Positions 8,325 to 17,041 of a stretch of 64,000 nt of DNA are shown here, in pieces (positions within the stretch are counted from its first letter, which is position 1; each line of letters opens with the position of its first letter). A model generated the notes under the pieces. It searched no databases, had not been told where the DNA came from, and saw only the letters and a list, made by a program, of their open reading frames with translations. Origin of the DNA: Streptomyces viridochromogenes (GTDB lineage Bacteria > Actinomycetota > Actinomycetes > Streptomycetales > Streptomycetaceae); the NCBI RefSeq assembly GCF_001270495.1, contig NZ_LGUR01000196.1:62001-126000 (forward strand). Direction: 5' to 3'. A program made the position numbers and the translations under genes.

Positions 8325-9461
8325 ATGAATTCCGGGGACCATTTCGACGGAATCTCCATGGCCCGCGTGGTCACGGAACACGTACGGCAGACCGGGAAGC
8401 ACTTCCTGTCGGAGCGCATGCTGACCGAGTTGAGCAGTATCCGAAGTCGGCACTCCATGCACTGCTCTTTTCTCGATGCATTTCTCGAATGCCTGCTGGA
8501 CAAACACGAGGGACGCTACTGGAACCGGACCTATCTCGCGCTGCCACTCCTGGAGCTTCTCCTGGACGACCAGCAATCCGAGCTGAGCCCCGACCGGCTG
8601 TCCACCCTGCTCGTGTCCGACGCCATACGATTCGAGGTGGAGACGGCCGGCGGGTCCCCCGAGCCGCCTTCCCGCGGCCGTCCCGATCCGGTGACGCTGC
8701 GCAAGCGGCTGCGGCATGCCGTGCGCTTCGTGGGCGACGAGCTCAGCGGACCGGACGCCGCGGACCTGGCGGATCTCGTCGACCGGCTGCCCAGGCCGCC
8801 GACCACGGCTGCCTGCCGGTGGTTCGACGTCACCGTCCATCCCGTGTACGTGCTGCATGACGAATACTTCTTCATCCGCCTGCTCCAGACCCACGAAATG
8901 CTCTTCACGGCGATCTCGACCGATATACGGACAGCGATCGGGGCACTACGAGACGGGAAACTGGAAGCGGGCCTGGAGCGCATCCATCACGCGACCGCGG
9001 TTTTCGAGCGCGCCGCGATACTGTTCCGGATCATCGCAACGATGCGGGCCGATCAATTCTCCACGTTCCGGAAATTCACTCAAGGGGCCAGCGCCATTCA
9101 GTCCGAGCAGTACAAGAGGTTCGAGATTCTGTGCGGCCGTCCATCTGCCCCGCGTCTCCACTCGGCTGCCTTCACAAGTGTGCCCGCCGTGCGGGACGAG
9201 GTGGAAAAGGCCGCGCGGGACACTGTCACTCAGGCATATCTCGACCTGCGCGGCGCGGGCGCGTTCGGCCAGGCCGAGTGGGATCTGCTCGACGCGGCAC
9301 TCAGCGGGCTGGAGGCCAGGCACCAGCGCTGGAAATCCACCCACCGCAGTATTGCCGTGCGCATGCTCGGCGATGCGCACGGCTCCGGTTACACCGACGG
9401 CGTTCCGTACCTGACCGAATGTGTGGAGAATCGGCTGTTCTGGCAGCTCAGCGCGCGATGA
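8325..9461 (+). CDS. Divergent tryptophan-2,3-dioxygenase-superfamily protein
   Basis: The 378-residue protein keeps the TDO framework. HDEYFFIRLLQTHE (residues 178-191) matches HDEMLFIIQHQTSE, FRKFTQGASAIQSEQYKRFE (from about residue 248) matches the Arg-containing FR..LGPASGFQS.QYR..E segment, and THRSIAVRMLGD then GSGYTDGVPYL match the axial-haem-His and GTGGSSG..YL regions (His 340). The distal histidine of TDO (His55 in the Xanthomonas enzyme) is Leu 187 here. It is therefore probably a haem protein acting on an indole compound, not a housekeeping TDO. No kynureninase or other kynurenine-pathway gene is near. Many codons end in A or T, unlike its neighbours, which hints at transfer. GGAG precedes the start by about 10 bases. 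Confidence 0.75.
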   Translation: MNSGDHFDGISMARVVTEHVRQTGKHFLSERMLTELSSIRSRHSMHCSFLDAFLECLLDKHEGRYWNRTYLALPLLELLLDDQQSELSPDRLSTLLVSDAIRFEVETAGGSPEPPSRGRPDPVTLRKRLRHAVRFVGDELSGPDAADLADLVDRLPRPPTTAACRWFDVTVHPVYVLHDEYFFIRLLQTHEMLFTAISTDIRTAIGALRDGKLEAGLERIHHATAVFERAAILFRIIATMRADQFSTFRKFTQGASAIQSEQYKRFEILCGRPSAPRLHSAAFTSVPAVRDEVEKAARDTVTQAYLDLRGAGAFGQAEWDLLDAALSGLEARHQRWKSTHRSIAVRMLGDAHGSGYTDGVPYLTECVENRLFWQLSAR

Positions 9462-9523
9462 GCCAGGGCCGCGCGCTGATGCCCAGGTGTCCCGCCGTCC
9501 GGCCGTCCCGCCGTCCGCCCCCG

Positions 9524-10873
9524 TCAGGCCTCGTCGCGCGTCAGCGCCAGCAGCCGGTCCAGGACGCGGGGGCCGCCGGCGCGTACGCCGTCGTGCTCGA
9601 ACTCGTCGGTGACCCAGGTGCGCAGACCGCGGATCGTGCGGGCGGTGGCGAGGGCGTGGGCGGTGTCGACGTACATGTCGTCGTGGTAGACGGCCGCCGC
9701 GACCGGCACCTCGTTGGCGGCGAGACGCGCGGGGTCGTACAAGGGCGTCCAGTCCGTGCGGGCGGCGAGGAGTTCGGCGGTCTCACGCAGCGGGCGCAGC
9801 GCCGGGTCGCAGTCGAACATCCAGGGGTGGATGGTCTCGCCGGTGAACAGCAGCGGCCCGTCCCCCGCGAGGGTCTTGGCCGCGTCGAACTGCGGGAACT
9901 CGGCGCGGACCCGCTCGGCGGACCAGGCGGTGGGGCGGGCGTCCTGACCGTAGATCGCCTCGTGGACGAGGGCGTACAGCGGGTGGGCCGCGTACGACAG
10001 CAGTCCCTGGACCTCTTCCTGGAAGGCGTCGGAGAGGGCCGGGCCCTGCGGGGTGCGCACGAAGGCGTCCTCCAGCAGGTAGTGCAGACGGTGGCTGCCC
10101 TCGCTGCCGCCGAGGACGATACCGAGGGACTGGAATGCCTCGGCGGTGAGGCGGTATCCGTTCGGCAGGACCACCTCGTTCGTGAGGAGGTGGTCGGCGA
10201 TACGGCGGGCGCGCTCGACGTCCTGCGGGTAGCGGGCGTAGTGCGCGGCGACCTTGCGCTCGATGCGCGGGTAGGCAGCGCGGTAGACGTCGTCGGCGTG
10301 CGCGTCGAGGGAGGGCAGGCCGCCGGTGATGACGGCGGCGGTCAGGCCCTCGGGGGCGGTGGAGAGGTAGTTGACGGTGCAGAAGCCGCCGAAGCTCTGG
10401 CCGAGGACGGTCCAGGGGGCGCCGCCTGTCACGTCCCGGCGGATCGCCTCGCAGTCGCGGACGATCGAGTCGGCGCGGAAGTGCGTGAGGTAGTCGGCCT
10501 GTTCGGCGGGGCCGCCGCGCAGCGGGAGCGTCTGGCGGTTGGCGGGGGTGGAGTGCCCGGTGCCGCGCTGGTCGAGGAGCAGGACGCGGTAGTCCTTGAG
10601 GGCCCGGCCGAGCCAGGCGCCCTTGCCGACGAAGCGGTTCGCCCCGAAGCCGGGGCCGCCCTGGAGGTAGACCAGCCACGGCAGGTCCTGGTTCGCCTTG
10701 TCGGTGGCGACGACCTCACGGGCGTAGAGCTCGATCGTCTCGCCCTTCGGGGCGTCGTGGTCGAGAGGCACGGTGAAGTGGCGGTCGGTGAGGACGACGC
10801 CGGGCTGGCGGTAGCTGACGCTCAACAGGGCTCCCGGGACGGAGGGTTTTCGGGCCGCGTCCCAGTTGAGCAC
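9524..10873 (-). CDS. Proline iminopeptidase-like peptidase S33 (alpha/beta hydrolase)
   Basis: The 449-residue protein fits the prolyl aminopeptidase/S33 family. It has the oxyanion segment LQGGPGFG (residues about 89-96), DQRGTGHS, and the nucleophile elbow GQSFGG with Ser at about residue 174. The catalytic His is probably in DEFEHDG near the C-terminus, with an Asp such as YHDDMYVDTAH upstream. Such enzymes cut N-terminal proline or similar residues from peptides. No signal peptide is visible, so it should act in the cytosol. The start is GTG 10873. It stands alone: the next gene on its strand is a regulator stopping at 10943. Confidence 0.87.
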   Translation of the reverse strand: MLNWDAARKPSVPGALLSVSYRQPGVVLTDRHFTVPLDHDAPKGETIELYAREVVATDKANQDLPWLVYLQGGPGFGANRFVGKGAWLGRALKDYRVLLLDQRGTGHSTPANRQTLPLRGGPAEQADYLTHFRADSIVRDCEAIRRDVTGGAPWTVLGQSFGGFCTVNYLSTAPEGLTAAVITGGLPSLDAHADDVYRAAYPRIERKVAAHYARYPQDVERARRIADHLLTNEVVLPNGYRLTAEAFQSLGIVLGGSEGSHRLHYLLEDAFVRTPQGPALSDAFQEEVQGLLSYAAHPLYALVHEAIYGQDARPTAWSAERVRAEFPQFDAAKTLAGDGPLLFTGETIHPWMFDCDPALRPLRETAELLAARTDWTPLYDPARLAANEVPVAAAVYHDDMYVDTAHALATARTIRGLRTWVTDEFEHDGVRAGGPRVLDRLLALTRDEA

Positions 10874-10942
10874 ATGTTCGTCCGGTGACCGAGCCCCAGG
10901 ATCATGAAATCGTACTGAACGGCGGATCAGTGGGCCGAGAGA

Positions 10943-11968
10943 TCAGCGGGCCGACAGGCTGGACCGCCGTACCACCAGCTCCGGTTGCAGGACGACCCGC
11001 CGGTGCTCGTGCTTCTTCGCCCCGGTCTCCTCCTCGGTCTCCTCCAGCAGCATCTCCGCCGCGAGGGTGCCCATGGTGACCGCGGGCTGCCGTACGGAGG
11101 TGAGGGGCACGGCCGCGGCGGCCGCGAACTCGATGTCGTCGTAGCCGACGATCGCGAGGTCGTCGGGGACGCCGACGCCCGCGGCGTACATGGCCTGGAG
11201 GACGCCGAGGGCGAGCAGGTCGTTGGCGCAGAAGACGGCGGTGGGGCGGTCGGCGAGACCGAGCAGGCGGGCGCCGGCGTCCCGGCCGGCGGCGACGTCG
11301 AGCCGCTCGGTGGGCAGTTCACGCAGGGAGTCGGGGCCGAGGCCGGCCTCATCCAGTGCCTTCAGCGCGCCGGTGCGGCGGTCTCGGACCTGGTTGAGGC
11401 CGGGCGGACCGCTGACGTACGCGATGGAGCGGTGCCCGGCGTCGACGAGGTGACGCACGGCCAGCGCGCCGCCCGCGACGTCGTCGACGGAGACCGAGCA
11501 CTCGGTGGTGCCCTCGGCGACGCGGTCGACGAGGACGAAGGGGATGTTGTGCCGCCGGAACGTCTCGATGTTGCGGCCGGTGGCGTCGGCCGGGGTCAGC
11601 AGGACGCCACGCACCCGCTGCTCGGCGAAGAGCGACAGATAGTCGGCCTCCTCACTCGCGCTCTGTGCGCTGTTGCAGACCATCACGCCGAGCCCGGCGT
11701 CGCGCGCGGTCCGCTCGGCGCCGCGCGCCACGTCGACGAAGAAGGGGTTGCCCATGTCGAGGACGAGCAGCCCCATGATCCTGCTGCGGCCCGCGCGCAG
11801 CTGGCGCGCGGACTCGCTGCGGACATATCCCAGCCGGTCTATCGCGGACTGCACCCGCGCCCGGGTCTCGGCCGCGACCGCGTCCGGGCGGTTGATGACG
11901 TTCGAGACCGTGCCGACGGACACTCCGGCGGCGCGGGCGACGTCCTTGATACCCACCGACTGGGTCAT
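10943..11968 (-). CDS. LacI-family regulator, probable rhamnose repressor
   Basis: The 341-residue protein has the LacI helix-turn-helix at residues 6-25 (IKDVARAAGVSVGTVSNVIN), the hinge (ESARQLRAGRSRIMG) and a periplasmic-binding-protein-like effector domain ending in VRQPAVTMG and LVVRRSSLSAR. The start at 11968 is fixed by the HTH and a GGAGG about 12 bases upstream. An open frame continues to 13810 in the same phase, but that part is the shadow of the BNR and mutarotase genes. It is next to the rhamnose uptake operon, and LacI-type operators lie at both divergent rhamnose promoters and at the rhamnosidase gene. Binding to those sites is inference. Confidence 0.9.
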   Translation of the reverse strand: MTQSVGIKDVARAAGVSVGTVSNVINRPDAVAAETRARVQSAIDRLGYVRSESARQLRAGRSRIMGLLVLDMGNPFFVDVARGAERTARDAGLGVMVCNSAQSASEEADYLSLFAEQRVRGVLLTPADATGRNIETFRRHNIPFVLVDRVAEGTTECSVSVDDVAGGALAVRHLVDAGHRSIAYVSGPPGLNQVRDRRTGALKALDEAGLGPDSLRELPTERLDVAAGRDAGARLLGLADRPTAVFCANDLLALGVLQAMYAAGVGVPDDLAIVGYDDIEFAAAAAVPLTSVRQPAVTMGTLAAEMLLEETEEETGAKKHEHRRVVLQPELVVRRSSLSAR

Positions 11969-12042
11969 CGGGCAGGGACCTCCTGGGAGACGAGGGGCGG
12001 CGGGAAGGCACATTACCGTCATGCCGCCCACAACGGCTGTGG

Positions 12043-13473
12043 TCAGGCGGGCAGGCGGAAGTTGAGGTTGCGCAGCGCCGAGGGCGTCGTACCGCTGGAC
12101 TTCTCCTGGTACATGATCGACAGGAAGTTGTCCTGCGCGATGCGCGTCTCGTCGATCACGACCTCGCCGAAGGCGTTGAGTCCCGCTGTGACGCCGTCGT
12201 ACAACACCGTCCAGTCCGTGTATCCGGAGGACTTGGAGGCTCCGGCGACCCGGCAGAACGGGAAGATCGCGTACGCGTTGTCGTACTTGTCGAGGATCAG
12301 CTTGGTGCGCTGGCTGGAGTTCAGCGGGACCGGGATCTCGGTCTTCTGCCAGGTACCGGAGGCGTTCTTGCGGACGTGGAAGGCGCGGCCGTTGGCGGTG
12401 CGGTCGGCGACGTAGTTGGTGGTGCACTGGCCGAAACGGCCGGGGACGTAGCTGATGATCGCGTGCGGCAGGCCGGCGGAGTCGGTGAACTGGCTCTCCT
12501 GGTTCATCAGGGAGTGGTCCGCGTTGATCGCGTCGATCACCAGGCCGCTGTCGGTGACGGCGACCTTGTCGGAGCCGCCGGTGGTGCCGACGACGGTGCC
12601 GGCGTTGTTGCGCCAGGTGCGGCCGCGGTCGTCGGAGAAGACGTAGCCGGTGTCGTGGTTGCTGATCCCGCCGCCGTTGCACATCACGGCGCCGTTCTGC
12701 TCGCGCCAGGTGAAGAAGGCGTGCAGGCGGCCGTTGCGGTCGTAGTCGATGCCGTGCAGGTACATGTTGCGGGCGGTCGAGGAACCGTGCTCGCTGGTGT
12801 ACGTGCCGGTGGAGCTGGACCACTCGCCGAGGTTGGTCCACCGCGAACCGTCGTACTCGGCCAGGGCGTTGCGGCCGTTGCCGGACACGGCGACGCGGTA
12901 GCTGAGCTGGAGCTTGCCGTCCGGCGTGGAGACGAACTGCGGGTAGGTGAACTGCGAGGTGAGCGCGAGGCCGTCCATCGTCGACTGGGGTGCGCCGAAG
13001 CGGCTCGCGGTCCAGCTCAGGCCGGCCGGGTTGTCCACGAGACCGGCGACCGACTTGACGTAGGTGAAGCCGTCGCTGTGCGAGTCCATGTTGAGGTGGA
13101 GGCGGCCGTCGACCTTCGAGATCCCCATCGAGATGACGTTGTGGGAGTCGTTGTAGCGGAGCGTGTGGCCGACCTTGACCGTGGACCAGGTGCTGGAGCC
13201 GAGCGCACGGCGGCCGACGACGGCGTTGCGGTCGGCGGTGTACCAGACCGCGTACTGGTAGCCCTTGTAGGACAGCAGGCCGTTCTTCTGGAAGGCGTTG
13301 TTGTTGACCAGGCCGTCGTACGACACGAAGAAGATGGCCTGGGTGTCGAGCGTGGTGGTGCCGGTCAGGGTGAGGGACGGGCCGGGGTCGGCGGCACGGG
13401 CGGTGCCCGAGGTCAGGACGGGGGTCATCACGGCTCCGGCGAGGGCGGCGCCCAGCAGCGTACGTCTTTTCAT
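12043..13473 (-). CDS. Secreted BNR-repeat protein, possible polysaccharide lyase or glycosidase
   Basis: The 476-residue protein has a Tat-like signal peptide (MKRRTLLGAALAGA, cleavage after TARA near residue 27). The rest is a BNR_4-type propeller: the Asp-box-like element VFSDDRGRTWRNNAG at about residue 275, TWREQNGAVMCNGGG, and repeated Tyr/Trp strands. BNR_4 proteins include ulvan- and rhamnose-containing-glycan lyases (PL24/25-like) as well as uncharacterised proteins. It is the last gene of the rhamnose uptake operon, 27 bases after the mutarotase gene, with CAGGAG before the start. Hence it may release rhamnose or rhamnose oligomers outside the cell. The exact chemistry cannot be read. 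Confidence 0.8.
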   Translation of the reverse strand: MKRRTLLGAALAGAVMTPVLTSGTARAADPGPSLTLTGTTTLDTQAIFFVSYDGLVNNNAFQKNGLLSYKGYQYAVWYTADRNAVVGRRALGSSTWSTVKVGHTLRYNDSHNVISMGISKVDGRLHLNMDSHSDGFTYVKSVAGLVDNPAGLSWTASRFGAPQSTMDGLALTSQFTYPQFVSTPDGKLQLSYRVAVSGNGRNALAEYDGSRWTNLGEWSSSTGTYTSEHGSSTARNMYLHGIDYDRNGRLHAFFTWREQNGAVMCNGGGISNHDTGYVFSDDRGRTWRNNAGTVVGTTGGSDKVAVTDSGLVIDAINADHSLMNQESQFTDSAGLPHAIISYVPGRFGQCTTNYVADRTANGRAFHVRKNASGTWQKTEIPVPLNSSQRTKLILDKYDNAYAIFPFCRVAGASKSSGYTDWTVLYDGVTAGLNAFGEVVIDETRIAQDNFLSIMYQEKSSGTTPSALRNLNFRLPA

Positions 13474-13500
13474 GGTTGCGGCTCCTGAGGGGGGGGGCGT

Positions 13501-13821
13501 TCAGGCGAGGTGGAACACTTCGGTGAGTGGCTTCATGGCCTCGTCGGGGCGGGCGCCGTCCAGCGACTCGAAGAACGGCGCCATCTCCTTCTGCCAGCGG
13601 GCGTTGACCTCCGTGGCCTCCATGCCGGCCTGGGCGGCGGCGAAGTCCTCGGTCTCCAGGTAGCCGACCAAGAGGCCGTCGTCCCGCAGGAAGAGCGAGT
13701 AGTTGTGCCAGCCGGTGGCGGAGAGCGCCTGGAGCATCTCCGGCCACACGGCGGCGTGCCGCTCGCGGTACTCGTCCAGGCGGTCCTGGCGGACTTTCAG
13801 CAGGAAGCACACGCGTTGCAT
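13501..13821 (-). CDS. rhaM: L-rhamnose mutarotase
   Basis: The 106-residue protein aligns along its whole length with RhaM/YiiL. RHAAVWPEML corresponds to the RHNPIWPEL segment with the catalytic His, WHNYSLFLRDDGLLVGYLE to the central strand pair, and the C-terminus VFHLA to VFYLP. It interconverts alpha and beta anomers of L-rhamnose after uptake, feeding the isomerase. The start is ATG 13821, with GGAGGG nine bases upstream; the ATG at 13827 is in frame but lies past that site. It is 17 bases downstream of the rhaS stop, within one operon. Confidence 0.95.
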   Translation of the reverse strand: MQRVCFLLKVRQDRLDEYRERHAAVWPEMLQALSATGWHNYSLFLRDDGLLVGYLETEDFAAAQAGMEATEVNARWQKEMAPFFESLDGARPDEAMKPLTEVFHLA

Positions 13822-13838
13822 CAACAACCCTCCAGATC

Positions 13839-14921
13839 CTAGAAGTTGAACTGGTCGATGTTCTTGGCGTCGAAGACGGTCGGCTTGCCGAGGCTGATCA
13901 CGCCGTCCTTGCCGATGGTGTACTCGCCCATGTCACCGGCCTTGAAGGTCTCGCCCTCCTTGCCGGTGATCTGCCCGGACGACAGCGCGACGGCGGTACG
14001 GGCGGCCAGCTCGCCAAGCTTGGCCGGGTCCCACAGCTCGAACGCCTCGACGGTGCCGTTCTTGACGTACTTGCGCATGTCGTTGGGGGTGCCGAGACCG
14101 GTCAGCTTGACCTTGCCCTTGTACTTGGAGCCCGACAGGTACTGGGCGGCGGCCTTGATGCCGACGGTGGTCGGGGAGATGATCCCCTTCAGGTTCGGGT
14201 ACTCCTGGAGCAGGCCCTGGGTCTGCTGGAAGGACTTCTGGGCGTCGTCGTCACCGTAGGCGACCTTGACGAGCTTGATGTCCTTGTACTTGGGGTCCTT
14301 CAGCTCCTCCTTCATGAAGTCGATCCAGACGTTCTGGTTCGTCGCGGTCTGTGCGGCGGACAGGACCGCGATCTCGCCCTTGTAGTCGATCTGCTCGGCG
14401 AGCAGCTGCACCTCGGTGCGGCCCAGGTCCTCGGCGGACGCCTGCGAGACGAAGGCGTTGCGGCAGTCGGGGGTGGTGTCGGAGTCGTAGGTGACGACCT
14501 TGATGCCGTTCTTCATGGCCTGCTTGAGCGCGGTGCACAGGGCGCCCGGGTCCTGCGCGGAGACGGCCATCGCGTCGACCTGCTGCTGGGTGAGCGTGTT
14601 GACGTAGGAGACCTGGCCGGCGGTGTCGGTCGCGCTGGACGGGCCGACCTCCTTGTAGCTGGAGCCCAACTCCTTCAGGGCCGCCTCGCCGCCCTTGTCG
14701 GCGGAGGTGAAGTAGGGGTTGTTGACCTGCTTGGGCAGGAAGCCGACGGTCAGGCCCTTCTTCAGCTCGGCGTTCGGGTCGGCCTTGCCGCCGGTGGCGG
14801 CCGAGGCGCCCTCGTTCTTGACGTCCTCCTTGGTGGTGCCGCCGCAGGCGGTGGCGGCCAGGGCGAGGGAGGTGACGGCGGCGAGGGCCGCGCAGGTACG
14901 GCGGATGGATGCCTTGCGCAT
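13839..14921 (-). CDS. rhaS: Rhamnose ABC transporter substrate-binding lipoprotein
   Basis: The 360-residue protein has a lipoprotein signal (RRTCAALAAVTSLALAATAC, lipid-modified Cys at about residue 26) and the periplasmic-binding-protein type 1 fold of RbsB/RhaS (NPYFTSADKGGEAALKELG, VDAMAVSAQDPGALCTALKQ and VVTYDSDTTPDCRNAFVSQA). It captures L-rhamnose outside the membrane and hands it to the two permeases encoded just upstream. AGAGGAA precedes the start. A 100-base gap separates it from the permease gene and holds a copy of the dispersed Streptomyces repeat. Rhamnose specificity is assigned from the sequence style together with the mutarotase and isomerase neighbours. Confidence 0.92.
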   Translation of the reverse strand: MRKASIRRTCAALAAVTSLALAATACGGTTKEDVKNEGASAATGGKADPNAELKKGLTVGFLPKQVNNPYFTSADKGGEAALKELGSSYKEVGPSSATDTAGQVSYVNTLTQQQVDAMAVSAQDPGALCTALKQAMKNGIKVVTYDSDTTPDCRNAFVSQASAEDLGRTEVQLLAEQIDYKGEIAVLSAAQTATNQNVWIDFMKEELKDPKYKDIKLVKVAYGDDDAQKSFQQTQGLLQEYPNLKGIISPTTVGIKAAAQYLSGSKYKGKVKLTGLGTPNDMRKYVKNGTVEAFELWDPAKLGELAARTAVALSSGQITGKEGETFKAGDMGEYTIGKDGVISLGKPTVFDAKNIDQFNF

Positions 14922-14953
14922 GGTGGTTCCTCTTTTACGAAGGTGAGGTGGAG

Positions 14954-15000
14954 CGCCCCGTAAGGGGCGCGGGGAACTGCGCGACCAGCCACATACGGCC
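14954..15000 (-). repeat. Dispersed intergenic repeat, copy 1
   Basis: Read on the minus strand it contains GTGGCTGGTCGCGCAGTTCC followed by CCGCGCCCCTTACGGGGCGC, an element seen in many Streptomyces gaps. GCGCCCC and GGGGCGC can form a small hairpin around TTAC. It lies between rhaS and the second permease gene and could attenuate or process the operon transcript. Confidence 0.7.
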
Positions 15001-15021
15001 GGAAGAGGGAAGACGGTCTTG

Positions 15022-16008
15022 CTAGCGGAGCGCTTGCGCTCTGCGCCCGGCCCTGGCGACGGAGATCTGCCGAGCGACCCTGGGGCCGAGCACGGACAGG
15101 ACCAGCAGTACGCCGGTGACGACGATCTGCGACTGGGCGGAGACGTCCTGGAGGCTCATGACGTTCTGGAGCGCGCCGAGCAGGAACACTCCCGCAATCG
15201 CACCGCCCAACGTGCCCTTGCCCCCGTCGAAGTCGATACCGCCGAGCAACACGGCTGCCACGACCGACAGTTCAAGCCCGGTGGCGTTGTCATAGCGAGC
15301 GCTCGCGTAATGCAGCGCCCAGAAGATCCCGGTGAGCGAAGCCATCAGCCCCGTCACCGTGAACAGGATCAGCTTCTGCCGCTTGACCCGGATCCCGGCG
15401 AACCGGGCGGCCTCCTCACTCGCGCCGGTCGCGAAGATCGACCGGCCGAACGGGGTGGCGTGCAGCGCGACCACGGCGATGGCGAGCAGGACCAGGAAGG
15501 GCAGGAAGGCGTACGGGATGAAGGTGTCGCCGATGCGTCCGGCCGCGAAGTCCAGGTACTGGGTGGGGAAGTCGGTCACCGCGTCGGAGCCGAGCACGAT
15601 CTGCGCGATGCCGCGGTAGGCGGCGAGCGTACCGATGGTGACGGCGAGGGACGGCAGTCCCAGCCTGGTCACCAGCAGACCGTTGATCAGTCCGCAGACC
15701 ACACCGAGCAGCAGGCAGATCGGGATGATCGTCTCGATCGTCATGCCCTGGTTCCACAGGGCGCCCATCACGGCGCCGGAGAGACCGGCGGTGGAGGCGA
15801 CCGACAGATCGATCTCGCCCGAGACGACCAGGAGCGTCATCGGCAGGGCGATCATCGCGATCGGAAGGGTGTTTCCGATCAGGAACGACAGGTTGAGAGC
15901 GTTCCCGAAACCGTCGACCGTTCCGAAGGACAGCAGGAGCACGACGATCAGAAGAGCGCCGACGACCGTGTCCCACCGGATCGCTCGGCTCAGGGAGAAG
16001 TCAGCCAT
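15022..16008 (-). CDS. rhaQ: Rhamnose ABC transporter permease (second)
   Basis: The 328-residue membrane protein is of the RbsC/BPD_transp_2 family with about ten membrane segments. Family residues include MTLLVVSGEIDLSVASTAGLSG, LINGLLVTRLGLPSLAVTIG and the cytoplasmic EEAARFAGIRVKRQKL loop that touches the ATPase. With the upstream permease it forms the membrane channel for rhamnose. Its ATG overlaps the end of the previous gene by eight bases and has GAAGAGGA upstream, so translation is coupled. Which of the two permeases should be called P or Q follows E. coli-independent convention and is not certain. Confidence 0.92.
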   Translation of the reverse strand: MADFSLSRAIRWDTVVGALLIVVLLLSFGTVDGFGNALNLSFLIGNTLPIAMIALPMTLLVVSGEIDLSVASTAGLSGAVMGALWNQGMTIETIIPICLLLGVVCGLINGLLVTRLGLPSLAVTIGTLAAYRGIAQIVLGSDAVTDFPTQYLDFAAGRIGDTFIPYAFLPFLVLLAIAVVALHATPFGRSIFATGASEEAARFAGIRVKRQKLILFTVTGLMASLTGIFWALHYASARYDNATGLELSVVAAVLLGGIDFDGGKGTLGGAIAGVFLLGALQNVMSLQDVSAQSQIVVTGVLLVLSVLGPRVARQISVARAGRRAQALR

Positions 16009-17041
16009 GGCGGGCGTTCCTCTTCTTCAGGGCGTTGGCCACGCGCAGCGCGACGATCCGGTCGACCGCGATGGCGAGGATGAGCAGGATGCCGTTGATG
16101 GCGAGGACCCAGACGGAGCTGACGCCGAGGGCGGGCAGCACGCTGTTGATGGAGGTCAGCAGCAGCGCGCCGAGCGCCGCGCCGTAGACGCTGCCGGAGC
16201 CGCCGGTGAAGACGACGCCGCCGACGACGACCGCGCTGACGACGGTGAGCTCGTAGCCGTTGCCGGTGCCGGAGTCGACGTTGCCGAACCGGGCCAGGTA
16301 CATGGCGCCCGCGAGTCCTGCGAGCGCACCGCAGAAGGTGTACGCGGCGAGGATCCGCTTGCGGACGGGGATGCCGGCGAGGCGGGCGGCCTCGGGGTTG
16401 GAGCCGAGGGCGTACAGCTCGCGTCCACTGCCGTAGTGCTTGAGGTAGTACGCGGTCGCCACCAGGACGGCGACGGCGATCAGGGCCAGCCACGGCACCG
16501 CGGAGATACCGCCGGAGCCGAAGTCGACGAAGCCGTCCGGGAGGTCGGCCGCGGTGATCTGGCGGGAGCCGACCCAGATGGAGTCGATGCCGCGGATGAT
16601 GTAGAGCGTGCCGAGGGTGACGACGAGCGCGGGCACCTGGCCGAGGCTGACGAGCAGGCCGTTCAGCAGGCCGAAGCCGACGCCCATCACGATCGCCAGC
16701 AGCACGGCGACCACCGGGTTGCCGCCACCCTGGAGGTACGTACCGGCGGCGAAGGCGCTGATGCCGAGCGTGGAGCCGACGGAGAGGTCGACGTTCCTCG
16801 TGATCACCACCAGGGACTGGCCGGTGGCGACGAGGACGAGGATCGTCGCGTTCAGGAGCAGGTCCTTGATGCCCTGTTCGGTGAGGAACTGGCTGTTGCC
16901 CAGCTGGGTGACGACGATCATCACCACGAAGACGGCCAGGATGGCGAGTTCGCGCATCTTGAAGACGCGGTCGACGAGGCGGGTGCCGCTGGACTTGGGT
17001 ACGTCGGTGACAGGGGCCTCGTCGGGAGCGGTCACCGTCAT
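16001..17041 (-). CDS. rhaP: Rhamnose ABC transporter permease (first)
   Basis: The 346-residue BPD_transp_2 permease has a soluble N-terminal tail of about 30 residues and then about ten membrane segments. Family marks are [40 protein letters not shown] and [18 protein letters not shown], the last being the coupling loop to the ATPase. The start ATG 17041 overlaps the ATPase stop in ATGA, so the pair is translationally coupled; the longer frame to 17308 runs inside the ATPase gene and is not used. It works with RhaQ, RhaS and RhaT as one sugar importer. Confidence 0.92.
   Translation of the reverse strand: MTVTAPDEAPVTDVPKSSGTRLVDRVFKMRELAILAVFVVMIVVTQLGNSQFLTEQGIKDLLLNATILVLVATGQSLVVITRNVDLSVGSTLGISAFAAGTYLQGGGNPVVAVLLAIVMGVGFGLLNGLLVSLGQVPALVVTLGTLYIIRGIDSIWVGSRQITAADLPDGFVDFGSGGISAVPWLALIAVAVLVATAYYLKHYGSGRELYALGSNPEAARLAGIPVRKRILAAYTFCGALAGLAGAMYLARFGNVDSGTGNGYELTVVSAVVVGGVVFTGGSGSVYGAALGALLLTSINSVLPALGVSSVWVLAINGILLILAIAVDRIVALRVANALKKRNARHG

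Noticed and set aside
11969..13810. Leftward open frame giving a 955-residue protein that continues into the LacI gene
   Set aside because: The upstream part is Arg/Pro-rich and lies over the BNR and mutarotase genes in another frame. The LacI helix-turn-helix and a GGAGG site fix the true start at 11968.
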